Origin: Gammaproteobacteria bacterium
Lineage (GTDB): Bacteria; Pseudomonadota; Gammaproteobacteria; Steroidobacterales; Steroidobacteraceae
Assembly: GCA_027452045.1 (NCBI GenBank)
Contig: DAIDHH010000027.1
Coordinates: forward strand, 1 to 64,000
Length of the DNA stretch: 64,000 nucleotides
Direction of reading: 5' to 3'
The notes under the pieces were generated by a model. The model ran no database searches. It was not told the origin of the DNA and was given only the letters and a program-made list of their open reading frames with translations. Within the stretch, counting starts at the first letter, position 1; each line of letters opens with the position of its first letter. The position numbers were made by a program, and so were the translations under genes. This document shows positions 9,236 to 17,249 of the stretch, piece after piece.

Positions 9236-10099
9236 ATGGCGAGGACAAACGCGAGCCGGACCGCGAAGACCGGCGCTGCGCGTACGCGCAGGGCGGATGC
9301 GGCCCCGACGGGCCGTCCGACTCCCCATGATCCGCTCTTCAATGATTCGGTGCAGAAGGCGCTTGCCGTGCTCGAGGCGTTTGGTCGGGGACGACGCGTG
9401 CTCAAGCTGGCGGAGACCGCCGAGGCGGCGGCCATCACCAAGGCCTCGGCGCAACGCTGCATCCACACGCTCGAGGTATTGGGCTATCTGCAGCGCGATG
9501 CACGCGGCACCGGCTGGATGCTGACACCGCGCGCCCTTGGATTCGCCCGCGCCTACCTCTCCGGCTACCGGCTCATCGAACAGGCGACCCGCCATCTGGT
9601 GGATCTCAACCAGGCCACGGGCGAGTCCGTCAGCCTCTCCGAGCCCGATGGCATAGAGATGGTGTTCGTGGCCCGATTTCCGAGCCACAAGCGCTTCATG
9701 ATCGACTTCCCCGTAGGCACGCGGCTGCCCATGTACTGCACGGCCTCCGGCCGCGCATATCTATCGGTCCTGCCCGCTGCGCAAGCCCAGGACCTGCTGC
9801 GCCGCTCCTCGCTTCGCGCCCTGACCCCGATGACCATCACCGACCCGCAGCGCATTCTCGAGCGCATCGATGCGGTTCGCCACGACGGGTATGCCTGCTC
9901 GGACCAGGAATGCTACCGGGGCGACCTCACCGTCGCGGCCCCCGTGATCGGTGAGGGTGGCCATCCCGTGGGCGCGGTCAATCTCTCGGCGCCGACCAGC
10001 CGCTGGTCGTTCGATGACCTGCGCGCCAAGCTGGCGCCGCTCGTGGTCGAGACCGCGCGCGCCGTCTCGAGCGGCGCGGCCCCGCAGACTCACCGGTAA
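9236..10099 (+). CDS. IclR-family transcriptional regulator
   Basis: DNA-binding regulator, 287 residues from the ATG at 9236. An N-terminal winged helix-turn-helix covers about residues 35-100 (FNDSVQKALAVLEAFG, then TKASAQRCIHTLEVLGYLQ) and is followed by the IclR effector domain (ARYLSG-type helix, MVFVARF, LPMYCTASGRAYLS, GYACSDQECYRGD, AAPVIGEGGHPVGAVNLS). In-frame GTG (9218) and ATG (9221) codons lie just upstream. I prefer 9236 because TATACT at 9224-9229 could serve as a -10 element giving a nearly leaderless message. It is divergent from the TonB receptor and upstream of a cytochrome c gene. The effector is unknown; a sugar-acid intermediate is plausible from the neighbourhood. Confidence 0.88.
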   Translation: MARTNASRTAKTGAARTRRADAAPTGRPTPHDPLFNDSVQKALAVLEAFGRGRRVLKLAETAEAAAITKASAQRCIHTLEVLGYLQRDARGTGWMLTPRALGFARAYLSGYRLIEQATRHLVDLNQATGESVSLSEPDGIEMVFVARFPSHKRFMIDFPVGTRLPMYCTASGRAYLSVLPAAQAQDLLRRSSLRALTPMTITDPQRILERIDAVRHDGYACSDQECYRGDLTVAAPVIGEGGHPVGAVNLSAPTSRWSFDDLRAKLAPLVVETARAVSSGAAPQTHR

Positions 10100-10126
10100 A
10101 CTTCATCGTCAGAAAGGGGGACTGTG

Positions 10127-10621
10127 ATGTTCAATTCGTTCGAGCGAGCGCTGCAACGCAATCTGATTCTCGGCACCGCGTTGTTCGCAGCATGCGGTCC
10201 GGCCCTGGCGGCGGGCGCGGGACACAGCGCCGTATTCAATGCCAATTGCTCCATGTGTCATCAGCTGGGCGCCGCGGGTGTGCCGGGGCAGTTTCCGCGC
10301 CTGGCGGGGCGCGCGGGCGAGATCGCCTCCACCGCGGCCGGACGCCACTATCTCGAGCGAGTCGTGCTGTACGGCATGATGGGCGATATCACGGTGGACG
10401 GCACACCCATCGTCGGCGGGGTCATGCCCTCGTTCGCAACCCTGTCCGACAAGGACCTTTCGGCCGCGCTCAACTATGTCGTCAGCCTCGACGCCAAGGG
10501 CACGCTGCATTGGAAGGGCGCGGTGTTCAAGCCCACCGACATCGCACGCGCGCGCGCCGGCAAGCCGCTTTCGCCCATGCAGGTGCACGAGCTGCGCGCG
10601 GCGATCCCGGGCACCCGGTAG
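10127..10621 (+). CDS. secreted monohaem c-type cytochrome
   Basis: Class I cytochrome c of 164 residues with a signal peptide ending at ALA (about residue 30), a single haem-binding CSMCH (Cys41, Cys44, His45) and a distal methionine candidate in GGVMPSF. Class I cytochromes act in the periplasm as electron carriers for quinoprotein or flavoprotein dehydrogenases. The run GAAAGGGGG stands a few bases before the ATG at 10127; a GTG at 10124 is a less likely start. It follows the IclR gene by 27 bp and converges on an aldehyde dehydrogenase gene. No obvious partner dehydrogenase is adjacent. Confidence 0.87.
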   Translation: MFNSFERALQRNLILGTALFAACGPALAAGAGHSAVFNANCSMCHQLGAAGVPGQFPRLAGRAGEIASTAAGRHYLERVVLYGMMGDITVDGTPIVGGVMPSFATLSDKDLSAALNYVVSLDAKGTLHWKGAVFKPTDIARARAGKPLSPMQVHELRAAIPGTR

Positions 10622-10652
10622 GCCGCGATCGCATGCCCGCATGACAGGCCCG

Positions 10653-10681
10653 GCTCTGACGGTCCGATGGACCGTCAGAGC
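10653..10681. terminator. perfect 13-bp inverted repeat between convergent genes
   Basis: GCTCTGACGGTCC and GGACCGTCAGAGC are separated by three bases. The repeat lies between the cytochrome c stop and the convergent aldehyde dehydrogenase and includes that gene's stop codon. No T tract on either side; it probably acts as a bidirectional terminator or transcript stabiliser. Confidence 0.5.
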
Positions 10682-12129
10682 TTGACCATCACGTGCCGCG
10701 GCACGGTGTAGTCCTCGAGGGAATACATCGAGAGATCCTTGCCATAGCCCGATCGCTTGAAGCCTCCGTGCGGCATCTCCCGGGCCATGGAGAAGTGTGT
10801 GTTGATCCACGTGCAGCCATACTGCAGCCGTGAAGCGACCTGCATGGCTTTGGAGACGTCGCGCGTCCACACGGACGAGGCGAGACCGTATTCCGAGTCG
10901 TTCGCCCAGCGGATCGCCTCATCGACTTCGCCGAAGCGCGTCAGCGTGACCACCGGCCCGAAAACCTCGCGGCGGACGATCTCATCCTCCTGCCGCGCTC
11001 CGGCGATCACCGTCGGCTCGTAGAAGAACCCGCCGCCCTCGCGAGCGCGCCCTCCCGTCGTGACCGTCACGTGCGAGTTGGCCGCGGCGCGCTCCACGAA
11101 GCCGCTCACACGGGCGCGCTGCTCCGCGGAGATCACCGGCCCCATGGTCACGGCCGGGTCGGTCTGCGCGCCGATCCTCAGGGTCCGTGCTGCTTGCGTG
11201 ACGGCCTCCACGACCCGATCGTACACGCTCGAGGCGACATAGAGCCGGCAGGCCGCGGTACAGTCCTGGCCCGCGTTGTAGAAGCCGTAGACGCGCATAC
11301 CCGCGGCCACCGCATCCAGATCGGCGTCCTCGAATACGATGACAGGCGCCTTGCCGCCGAGTTCGAGATGGGTGCGCTTGAGATTGCCCGCCGCCGCCGC
11401 GAGGACCTTCTGACCCGTCGCAATGTCACCGGTCAGCGAGACCATGCGCACGCGAGGGTGAGCCACGAGAGGCGCACCGACCGTCTCACCTCTGCCGCAG
11501 ATGACGTTCAGGACTCCCTTCGGCAGAAGGTCCCGCAGCGCACTCGCCAGCTTCAGCACAGTGAGCGGTGTCTGCTCCGAGGGTTTGAGCACCACGGTGT
11601 TGCCCGCGGCGAGGGCGGGTGCGAGCTTCCATGCGGCCATCATCAGCGGATAATTCCACGGGGCGATCGATCCCACGACCCCAATGGGATCGCGGCGGAT
11701 CATACTGGTGTGTCCCGCCAGGTACTCCCCCGCCACCGGTCCGCTCTGCACGCGCACCGCGCCGGCAAAGAACCGGAACACGTCGGAAATCGAAGGCATC
11801 TCATCGGTGCGCATCGCCCGCAGCGGCTTGCCGGTGTTGAGCGACTCGAGCTCTGCATAGGCATCGGCCTCGGCATCGATATGCGCGGCGATCTCGAGCA
11901 GTGCTCCGGAGCGATGCGCCGGTGTCGTCTGCGACCAGCCGTCGAAGGCCGCCTCGGCCGCCGCGACGGCCGCCGCGAGCTGCCCCGCCGAGGCCTCCCG
12001 AACCGAGGCAATCTCCTCGCCCGTAGCTGGGTCGAGAATGCGTTCGGCCGCACCCTCCCCGTCCACCTGCTCGCCGTCGATGAGCAACCGTGTCGAAGGG
12101 GACGTCGTGAGCTGCACGGGGGATGTCAT
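10675..12129 (-). CDS. NAD-dependent aldehyde dehydrogenase, gamma-aminobutyraldehyde dehydrogenase type
   Basis: Oxidises an aldehyde to its acid with NAD. At 484 residues it has the full ALDH fold: cofactor region APWNYPL and KPSEQTP, catalytic Glu256 in LELGGKAP and nucleophile Cys290 in NAGQDCTA. The C-terminal stretch [18 protein letters not shown] followed by [10 protein letters not shown] is characteristic of PatD/YdcW aminobutyraldehyde dehydrogenases, so putrescine or another amine aldehyde is one candidate. A hydroxy-aldehyde from sugar breakdown is another, since all neighbours are sugar-acid genes. A 17-bp palindrome resembling the IclR-associated sites begins 25 bp upstream of the ATG. 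Enzyme class is secure; substrate is not. Confidence 0.87.
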   Translation of the reverse strand: MTSPVQLTTSPSTRLLIDGEQVDGEGAAERILDPATGEEIASVREASAGQLAAAVAAAEAAFDGWSQTTPAHRSGALLEIAAHIDAEADAYAELESLNTGKPLRAMRTDEMPSISDVFRFFAGAVRVQSGPVAGEYLAGHTSMIRRDPIGVVGSIAPWNYPLMMAAWKLAPALAAGNTVVLKPSEQTPLTVLKLASALRDLLPKGVLNVICGRGETVGAPLVAHPRVRMVSLTGDIATGQKVLAAAAGNLKRTHLELGGKAPVIVFEDADLDAVAAGMRVYGFYNAGQDCTAACRLYVASSVYDRVVEAVTQAARTLRIGAQTDPAVTMGPVISAEQRARVSGFVERAAANSHVTVTTGGRAREGGGFFYEPTVIAGARQEDEIVRREVFGPVVTLTRFGEVDEAIRWANDSEYGLASSVWTRDVSKAMQVASRLQYGCTWINTHFSMAREMPHGGFKRSGYGKDLSMYSLEDYTVPRHVMVKL

Positions 12130-12153
12130 GGTGACCTCGAGGCGGTGACAAAT

Positions 12154-12170
12154 GTATCGATAATCAATAC
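12154..12170. promoter_or_regulatory. candidate IclR operator upstream of the aldehyde dehydrogenase gene
   Basis: GTATCGAT-A-ATCAATAC is an 8+1+8 imperfect palindrome (seven of eight positions symmetric) with the same geometry as 9202-9218. The motif shared by the sites is TATCG(A/G)T. It lies 25-41 bp before the start codon. Confidence 0.45.
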
Positions 12171-12241
12171 CCAGCCATCGAATACATTAGGACCCTCCGG
12201 CCGCAGCCGTCAAATGGGCGGCGGATCCCGCCGGGCTGCGC

Positions 12242-13000
12242 TCACACCCAGCCGCCGTCGACGATGTACTGCTGGCTGGTGCAGGCGCTGGCCGCCTCCG
12301 AGGCAAGGAACAGGATCAGGTTCGCCACCTCGAGCGGCTCGAGCTTTCGCTTCAGGCACTGCCTCGCGAGGATCTCCGCCTCGGTCTGCGGTGTCACCCA
12401 TTTCTCGAGCTGGCGGCGCGTCATGATCCAGCCCGGGGCCACCGCGTTGACGCGGATGCCATGGGGACCGAAGTCCCTCGCCAGCGACCGGGTGAGGCCG
12501 AGCACGGCGGACTTCGAGGTCGTGTAGGCGGCCATGCCGCCCTGGCCGATCATCCAGGAGATCGATCCGAGATTGATGATCGAGCCACGCCGCGCCGCCT
12601 TCATGCCCGGCAGCACCGCCTGGGCACAGAAGAACTGCTGCTTGAGATTCACGGCGATGTGCTCGTCCCAGAGCGCTTCGGTGACGGCCTCGGTGTCGTG
12701 GCGCTCGTCGTTGGCCGCGTTGTTGACCAGGATCATCACCGGCCCGAGGCGCGCGCAGCAGGAAGCAATGGCCCGTTGCAGGGCGGGGATGTCCGTGAGA
12801 TCGCAATGCTCGAAGTGCACGCTCACTCCCGCAGCGCCCAGCTCGCCGACCAGCCGCAGGGACGGCTCGTCCGCGATGTCGATGAACGCGACCTTCGAGC
12901 GTTGCTCGGCGAATGCGCGCACGATGGCCTCACCAATACCGGAGCCGCCGCCGGTAACCAGAACGACCTGGTCTTTCAGGTCAGGATAAAGGGCCGTCAT
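12242..13000 (-). CDS. SDR sugar 1-dehydrogenase (XylB/GalD-like)
   Basis: Short-chain dehydrogenase of 252 residues that most likely oxidises an aldose at C1 to the lactone with NAD(P). Visible motifs: TGGGSGIG (16-23), acidic residues after beta-2 (FIDIADE) favouring NAD, NNAANDERH (93-101) and the catalytic set Ser146, Tyr159, Lys163. The opening YPDLKDQVVLVTGG, the NNAxNDxRH stretch and the ending SQQYIVDGGWV closely resemble Caulobacter D-xylose dehydrogenase XylB and related galactose/arabinose dehydrogenases. It is divergent from a ketoglutarate-semialdehyde dehydrogenase gene, which together suggests a Weimberg-type oxidative pentose route. The exact sugar cannot be settled by reading. 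Confidence 0.82.
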   Translation of the reverse strand: MTALYPDLKDQVVLVTGGGSGIGEAIVRAFAEQRSKVAFIDIADEPSLRLVGELGAAGVSVHFEHCDLTDIPALQRAIASCCARLGPVMILVNNAANDERHDTEAVTEALWDEHIAVNLKQQFFCAQAVLPGMKAARRGSIINLGSISWMIGQGGMAAYTTSKSAVLGLTRSLARDFGPHGIRVNAVAPGWIMTRRQLEKWVTPQTEAEILARQCLKRKLEPLEVANLILFLASEAASACTSQQYIVDGGWV

Positions 13001-13083
13001 CTGTCATGAGCCTCCACGACTGAGGTATAACTGCACCAGGGGCCTCGGCCCCCGTCCACGCAACATCGGAGCACGGTAAGCAG

Positions 13084-14670
13084 ATGTCACTTTCAGGAGA
13101 ATTGTTCCTCGGGTTCGAGCGGCGAGCCACGAATCACACCTTCCACGCGCTCGATGCCGTGCACGGCCGCCCGCTCTCGCCCGCGTTCAGCGCCGCCGGC
13201 GAGGCTGAGATCGAGGCCGCCTGTGCCCTGGCGTGGTCCGCATTCGCGCCCTACCGCGCGAAACCACTCGAGGAGCGCGCCGCATTTCTGGAGTCCATCG
13301 CGACGCACATTCTCGCGCAGGGCGAGGAACTTGTGCGTCGCGCGCACGAGGAAACGGGCCTGCCGGAGGCGCGATTGAGCGGCGAGCGCGCCCGTACCGT
13401 CGGACAGCTTCGCCTCCTCGCCGCGGAGCTGCGCGCCGGGGAGTGGCTGGGTCTGCGCGTCGATCCGGCCCTGCCGCAGCGTCAGCCTGCGCCCCGCCCC
13501 GACATCCGACAGCGCAGGATTGCGCTCGGACCCGTCGCGGTGTTCGGTGCCAGTAATTTTCCGCTCGCCTTTTCCGTAGCCGGAGGCGACAGCGCGGCGG
13601 CGCTCGCCGCCGGCTGCCCCATCGTCGTCAAGGGACACCCGGCGCATCCCGGCACCAGCGAGTGGGTGGCGAAGGCCATCGTCGAGGCCGCCAGGGAGAC
13701 TGGCATGCCACCCGGGGTGCTTTCCCTGCTCAACGGGCCGGACACGGCGCTCGGGGCCGCGTTGGCCGCCGACCCGCGCATCCGCGCGATCGCTTTCACG
13801 GGCTCGCGCGCAGGCGGCCTTGCGTTGATGAGCGTCGCCGCGCAGCGGCGAGCGCCGATCCCCGTCTACGCCGAGATGAGTAGCGTCAACCCGGTGGTCC
13901 TCATGCCGGCTGCACTTACGACACGGGCGGCCTCCCTCGCGCGGGAGTTCATCACCTCCCTCACCCTCGGAGTCGGCCAGTTCTGCACCAACCCCGGGCT
14001 GATACTCGCGATCGAAGGCAAGGGTCTCGATGAGTTCCTCGAGATCGCACGCGCCGCGGTGGTTGAGCTCGCCCCCGCTGTCATGCTGACGCCGGGGATC
14101 CATCGCAACTTTGAGCAGGCCGTCGGCCGAATGGCCGCGGAGGGCGCCGTGAAGCTCCTCGCGCGCGGCCTCGAGCCCGGCGCCCCGCACTGCGGGCGAG
14201 CCGCCCTCTTTTCCGTGTCCGCCCGGTCGCTCCTGGCCGAGCCGCGGCTCGCCGAGGAGATGTTTGGACCGGCCTCCGTCGTGGTGCGCTGCGCGGAGCG
14301 CGGCGAGGTGCTGGAGGTGCTCGAGCACCTGGAGGGTCAGCTCACCGTGACGCTGCAGATGGAGGAGGGCGACCTGGCGTTCGCGCAGGCGCTCCTTCCC
14401 GCGATGGAGCGCCTGGCCGGCCGGCTCATCGTCAATGGCTGGCCGACGGGAGTCGAGGTGAGTCATGCGATGGTGCATGGCGGACCGTTTCCGGCCACTT
14501 CCGACGGGCGCAGCACATCGGTCGGGACGCTGGCCATCGACCGGTTTCTGCGGCCCGTGTGCTACCAGGGATTCTCGGACGCGCTGCTGCCCGAGGAATT
14601 GCGCGCCGCGCAGCTCGATCGCCGGCCGCACCGGCTCGATGGCGAGCGCCGCCCGGGCGATGCCCGCTGA
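13084..14670 (+). CDS. alpha-ketoglutaric semialdehyde dehydrogenase
   Basis: NAD(P)-dependent oxidation of 2,5-dioxopentanoate to 2-oxoglutarate, the last step of Weimberg-type pentose and hexarate pathways. The 528-residue protein carries FGASNFPLAFS, KGHPAHPGTSE, AIAFTGSRAGG, Glu264 in YAEMSSVNP and nucleophile Cys301 in VGQFCTNPGL. The C-terminal NGWPTGVEV, SHAMVHGGPFPAT and RFLRPVCYQ are signatures of this subfamily and separate it from general ALDHs. Transcribed divergently from the sugar 1-dehydrogenase across an 83-bp gap; convergent with an AraD1-type gene whose product could supply the semialdehyde. Hydroxyproline catabolism also uses this enzyme, but no hydroxyproline genes are present here. 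Confidence 0.88.
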   Translation: MSLSGELFLGFERRATNHTFHALDAVHGRPLSPAFSAAGEAEIEAACALAWSAFAPYRAKPLEERAAFLESIATHILAQGEELVRRAHEETGLPEARLSGERARTVGQLRLLAAELRAGEWLGLRVDPALPQRQPAPRPDIRQRRIALGPVAVFGASNFPLAFSVAGGDSAAALAAGCPIVVKGHPAHPGTSEWVAKAIVEAARETGMPPGVLSLLNGPDTALGAALAADPRIRAIAFTGSRAGGLALMSVAAQRRAPIPVYAEMSSVNPVVLMPAALTTRAASLAREFITSLTLGVGQFCTNPGLILAIEGKGLDEFLEIARAAVVELAPAVMLTPGIHRNFEQAVGRMAAEGAVKLLARGLEPGAPHCGRAALFSVSARSLLAEPRLAEEMFGPASVVVRCAERGEVLEVLEHLEGQLTVTLQMEEGDLAFAQALLPAMERLAGRLIVNGWPTGVEVSHAMVHGGPFPATSDGRSTSVGTLAIDRFLRPVCYQGFSDALLPEELRAAQLDRRPHRLDGERRPGDAR

Positions 14671-14730
14671 GGCGCCCGCGCACGCGGGAGGGAGCAGGCA
14701 CTGCGCGGGGCAGCTCTGCCGGCGGCGCGC

Positions 14731-15714
14731 TCACAGGGGCGAGAGTTCGACGGACGAGGCCGCGGCGCGCGTCAACGTGTTGCGCAACGGCAGGCGGAAA
14801 GCATCTGCGCGGATGTCGAACACATCGCCCGGCCGAGTCTGGATCCCATCCGCAAACGACAGTGTGGCGGTGCCGAAGAAGTGCACGTGCACGTCGCCTG
14901 GGCGTCGGAAGGCGCCGTACTTGAAGTGATGGTGCTCCAGGTTGGCGATGGAGTGCGACATGTTGGCCTCGCCGGTTAGGAACGGCTTCTCCCAGAGCAC
15001 CTGGCCGTCGCGGTAGATCCGGCTGACACCGCGCACGTCCCGGGGCAGCTCACCGGTGAGCAACTCCGGCCCGAGGGCGGCCGGGCGCAGCTTCGAGTGG
15101 GCCAGCCAGAGGTAGTTGTGCCGCTCCGTCACGTGATCGGAGAACTCGTTCGCGAGACAGAACCCGAGCCGGCGGGGCCGGCCGGCCGGATCGATCAGGT
15201 AGATCCCGGCGATTTCCGGCTCCTCGCCTCCATCGAGCGCGAAGTCGGGCGCTTCGAGGGTCGCGCCGCTCGGCACGACGCCCGACCCATCGCCCTTGTA
15301 GAACCACTCGGGCTGCGAGCCCACCGCGCCCGGGGCGGGCCTGCCGCCCTCGAGACCATCGAGAAACATGCGCATGGAGTCGGTCTGCCCGCCTTCGGCG
15401 GCGGCGAGGGCGTGCATCTTGTCGCGGCTCTCGGCCGAGCCGAGATGGGTCAGCCCGGTGCCCGTGAGATACAAGTGCGCCGGATCGGGATGGTCCACCG
15501 GCGGCAGCAGCCGCACGCCCACCGCTTCGATGTCGATGACTTCCCCCGTGCGCCGCTTTCGGGCGGCCTGCTCGAGCGGTACCCCGTCGGCGATCGCGCG
15601 CCGCGCGAGCTCATAGACCGAGGGGACCCCCGCGAGGAGGGCCGCCCGATCTTCCTCCAGGGACACCACCCGGCGGTTGCCGGCCGCTTCGATCTGCACG
15701 AGACGCAAGGACAT
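14731..15714 (-). CDS. AraD1/GguC-family FAH-fold enzyme, probable 2-keto-3-deoxy sugar-acid dehydratase
   Basis: 327 residues from the ATG at 15714 (GGAG lies about ten bases upstream; the frame stays open to 15783). It belongs to the fumarylacetoacetate-hydrolase-like AraD1/GguC group, relatives of XylX, which dehydrate 2-keto-3-deoxy-pentonate to 2-oxoglutarate semialdehyde. Indicators are the opening LRLVQIEAAGNRRVVSL, SVYELARRAIADG, GTGLTHLGSAESRDKM, PEWFYKGDGSGVVPSG, the acidic metal-site region GGEEPEIAGIYLID, GFCLANEFSDH and HVHFFGTATLSFADG. If the function is right, its product feeds the neighbouring semialdehyde dehydrogenase, completing two Weimberg steps. The sugar-acid dehydratase acting before it is not in the window. 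Confidence 0.75.
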   Translation of the reverse strand: MSLRLVQIEAAGNRRVVSLEEDRAALLAGVPSVYELARRAIADGVPLEQAARKRRTGEVIDIEAVGVRLLPPVDHPDPAHLYLTGTGLTHLGSAESRDKMHALAAAEGGQTDSMRMFLDGLEGGRPAPGAVGSQPEWFYKGDGSGVVPSGATLEAPDFALDGGEEPEIAGIYLIDPAGRPRRLGFCLANEFSDHVTERHNYLWLAHSKLRPAALGPELLTGELPRDVRGVSRIYRDGQVLWEKPFLTGEANMSHSIANLEHHHFKYGAFRRPGDVHVHFFGTATLSFADGIQTRPGDVFDIRADAFRLPLRNTLTRAAASSVELSPL

Positions 15715-15825
15715 GCACAGCCGCTCCGATTGACCTCGAGACCCGGCGCCGCCTCGCCCGGCCGGCGCCCGAGGCAGGATCATAGAGCAAGGCGGACCGA
15801 TTTGTCTGAGTAAACGTCAAGGCGC

Positions 15826-15855
15826 TTGACAGCCGATCCGGCGGCTCCTTATTGT
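15826..15855 (+). promoter_or_regulatory. sigma-70-like promoter of the FucP-type permease gene
   Basis: A perfect TTGACA (15826-15831) is followed by an 18-bp spacer and TATTGT (15850-15855), giving a start near 15862 and a ~75-nt leader before the ATG at 15939. Confidence 0.45.
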
Positions 15856-15938
15856 CGGATTTGTACGAGTTATCACCTGCGGGCCATGGCGCCGAGTGCG
15901 ATGCCCAGGGCCGAGTCTCTAGATCCGGAGCCCTTACG

Positions 15939-17249
15939 ATGGCAATCACGATTGGCGTCGATTCAGCCGTGGCGCACGAGCAGAGCGGCACGCCGCGCAG
16001 CTATGGCGCCGCGCTCGCCGTGCTGGCGACCGTGTTCTTCATGTGGGGATTCGCCACCGTCCTCAACGACATCCTGGTGCCCCACCTGAAGTCGGCCTTC
16101 CGGCTGGACTACGCCCAGTCACTGCTCATCCAGTTCGTCTTCTACCTCGGCTACCTCGTCATGGCCATGCCGGCGGCCAAGGTGCTCGAGCGCACGGGCT
16201 ACAAGCTCGCCGTGGTGGTGGGCCTGCTCGGCATGGCGGCGAGTGCCGCCGTCTTCGTGCCCGCCGCCATGCTCGAGTCCTTCGGGGCCTTCCTTCTCGC
16301 CCTGTTCCTGCTCGCCTCGGCCATCACGCTGCTGCAGGTCGCGGCCAACCCCTACGTGGCGGTGATCGGCGCGCCGGAAACGGCCTCGAGCCGATTGAAC
16401 CTGGTGCAGGCTTTCAATTCCCTGGGCACGACGCTCGCGCCCCTTTTCGGCGGGCTCCTCATCATCGGCCGCAGCGTCACCGGTACGGCCCATGGAACGG
16501 TCGTCCTGTCGGCGCAGCAGCGGGCCGCCGACGTCGGCACGGTGGAATTGCCCTACACCCTGGTCGCCGTCGTGCTGCTCGCCCTGGCATTGCTCGTTTG
16601 GCGGGTGCGGCTGCCGGACCTCGGCAAGGAAACGCGCCGCGCCGCGCGAGCCGAGCGCTCACGGCACAGCCTCTGGCGCCACCGCAATCTGGTGTTCGGG
16701 GTGCCGGCCATCGTGCTCTACATGATCTGCGAGATCGGCATCGGCTCGACGCTGGTGAATTTCATGTCGATGCCGAAGATCGGCGGCCTGACTCACGAGC
16801 GGGCCTCGGAGTATCTGATGCTCTATTGGGCGGGCGCCATGACCGGGCGGTTCGTCGGCGCCTGGCTCATGCGCTGGATTCCCCCGCAACGCATGCTGGC
16901 GGCCGCCAGCATCGGCGCACTGGTGCTCGCCGGCGCGGCGATCACGACGAGCGGCCACGTCGCGATGTGGAGTCTGATCGCGGTGGGACTATGCAACTCG
17001 ATCATGTTCCCGACCATCTTCACGCTCGGCATCCGGGGCCTCGGCCCGCTGACGGAGGAAGGCTCGGGGCTGCTCATCATGGCGATCGCCGGCGGCGCGC
17101 TCGCGGAGCTGCAGGGCATGCTGGCCGATCACATCGGTCTGCAGCTTTCGTACCTCCTGCCGTGGGCGTGCTATGGGTACGTGTTGTTCTACGCGCTGTG
17201 GGGCAGCCGCGCTACGGGCGCGCTGGCGGATGAGCGGCTCGTTTCCTGA
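15939..17249 (+). CDS. FucP/GluP-type sugar:proton symporter
   Basis: Inner-membrane MFS transporter of 436 residues. The family markers FFMWGFATVLNDILVPHLK near the first helix, then AANPYVAVIGAPETASSRLN and LVQAFNSLGTTLAPLFGG, define the fucose/glucose-galactose permease group. The ATG at 15939 has CCGGAG eight bases upstream; an in-frame TTG at 15852 adds a hydrophilic 29-residue stretch and would overlap the promoter. It converges with the GntR gene, and the two coding ends overlap by 38 bp. With the deoxy-sugar-acid operon downstream on the other strand, L-fucose or L-rhamnose is a reasonable but unproven substrate. Confidence 0.88.
   Translation: MAITIGVDSAVAHEQSGTPRSYGAALAVLATVFFMWGFATVLNDILVPHLKSAFRLDYAQSLLIQFVFYLGYLVMAMPAAKVLERTGYKLAVVVGLLGMAASAAVFVPAAMLESFGAFLLALFLLASAITLLQVAANPYVAVIGAPETASSRLNLVQAFNSLGTTLAPLFGGLLIIGRSVTGTAHGTVVLSAQQRAADVGTVELPYTLVAVVLLALALLVWRVRLPDLGKETRRAARAERSRHSLWRHRNLVFGVPAIVLYMICEIGIGSTLVNFMSMPKIGGLTHERASEYLMLYWAGAMTGRFVGAWLMRWIPPQRMLAAASIGALVLAGAAITTSGHVAMWSLIAVGLCNSIMFPTIFTLGIRGLGPLTEEGSGLLIMAIAGGALAELQGMLADHIGLQLSYLLPWACYGYVLFYALWGSRATGALADERLVS

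Noticed and set aside
13093..14631. Long open frame antisense to the ketoglutarate-semialdehyde dehydrogenase (512 codons)
   Set aside because: High GC creates long antisense frames; the translation is low-complexity, Arg/Gly/His-rich and without any domain, while the plus strand encodes a clear ALDH.
13084..14670. Hydroxyproline catabolism as the role of the ketoglutarate-semialdehyde dehydrogenase
   Set aside because: No hydroxyproline epimerase, D-hydroxyproline dehydrogenase or deaminase gene is in the region; sugar-acid genes surround it.
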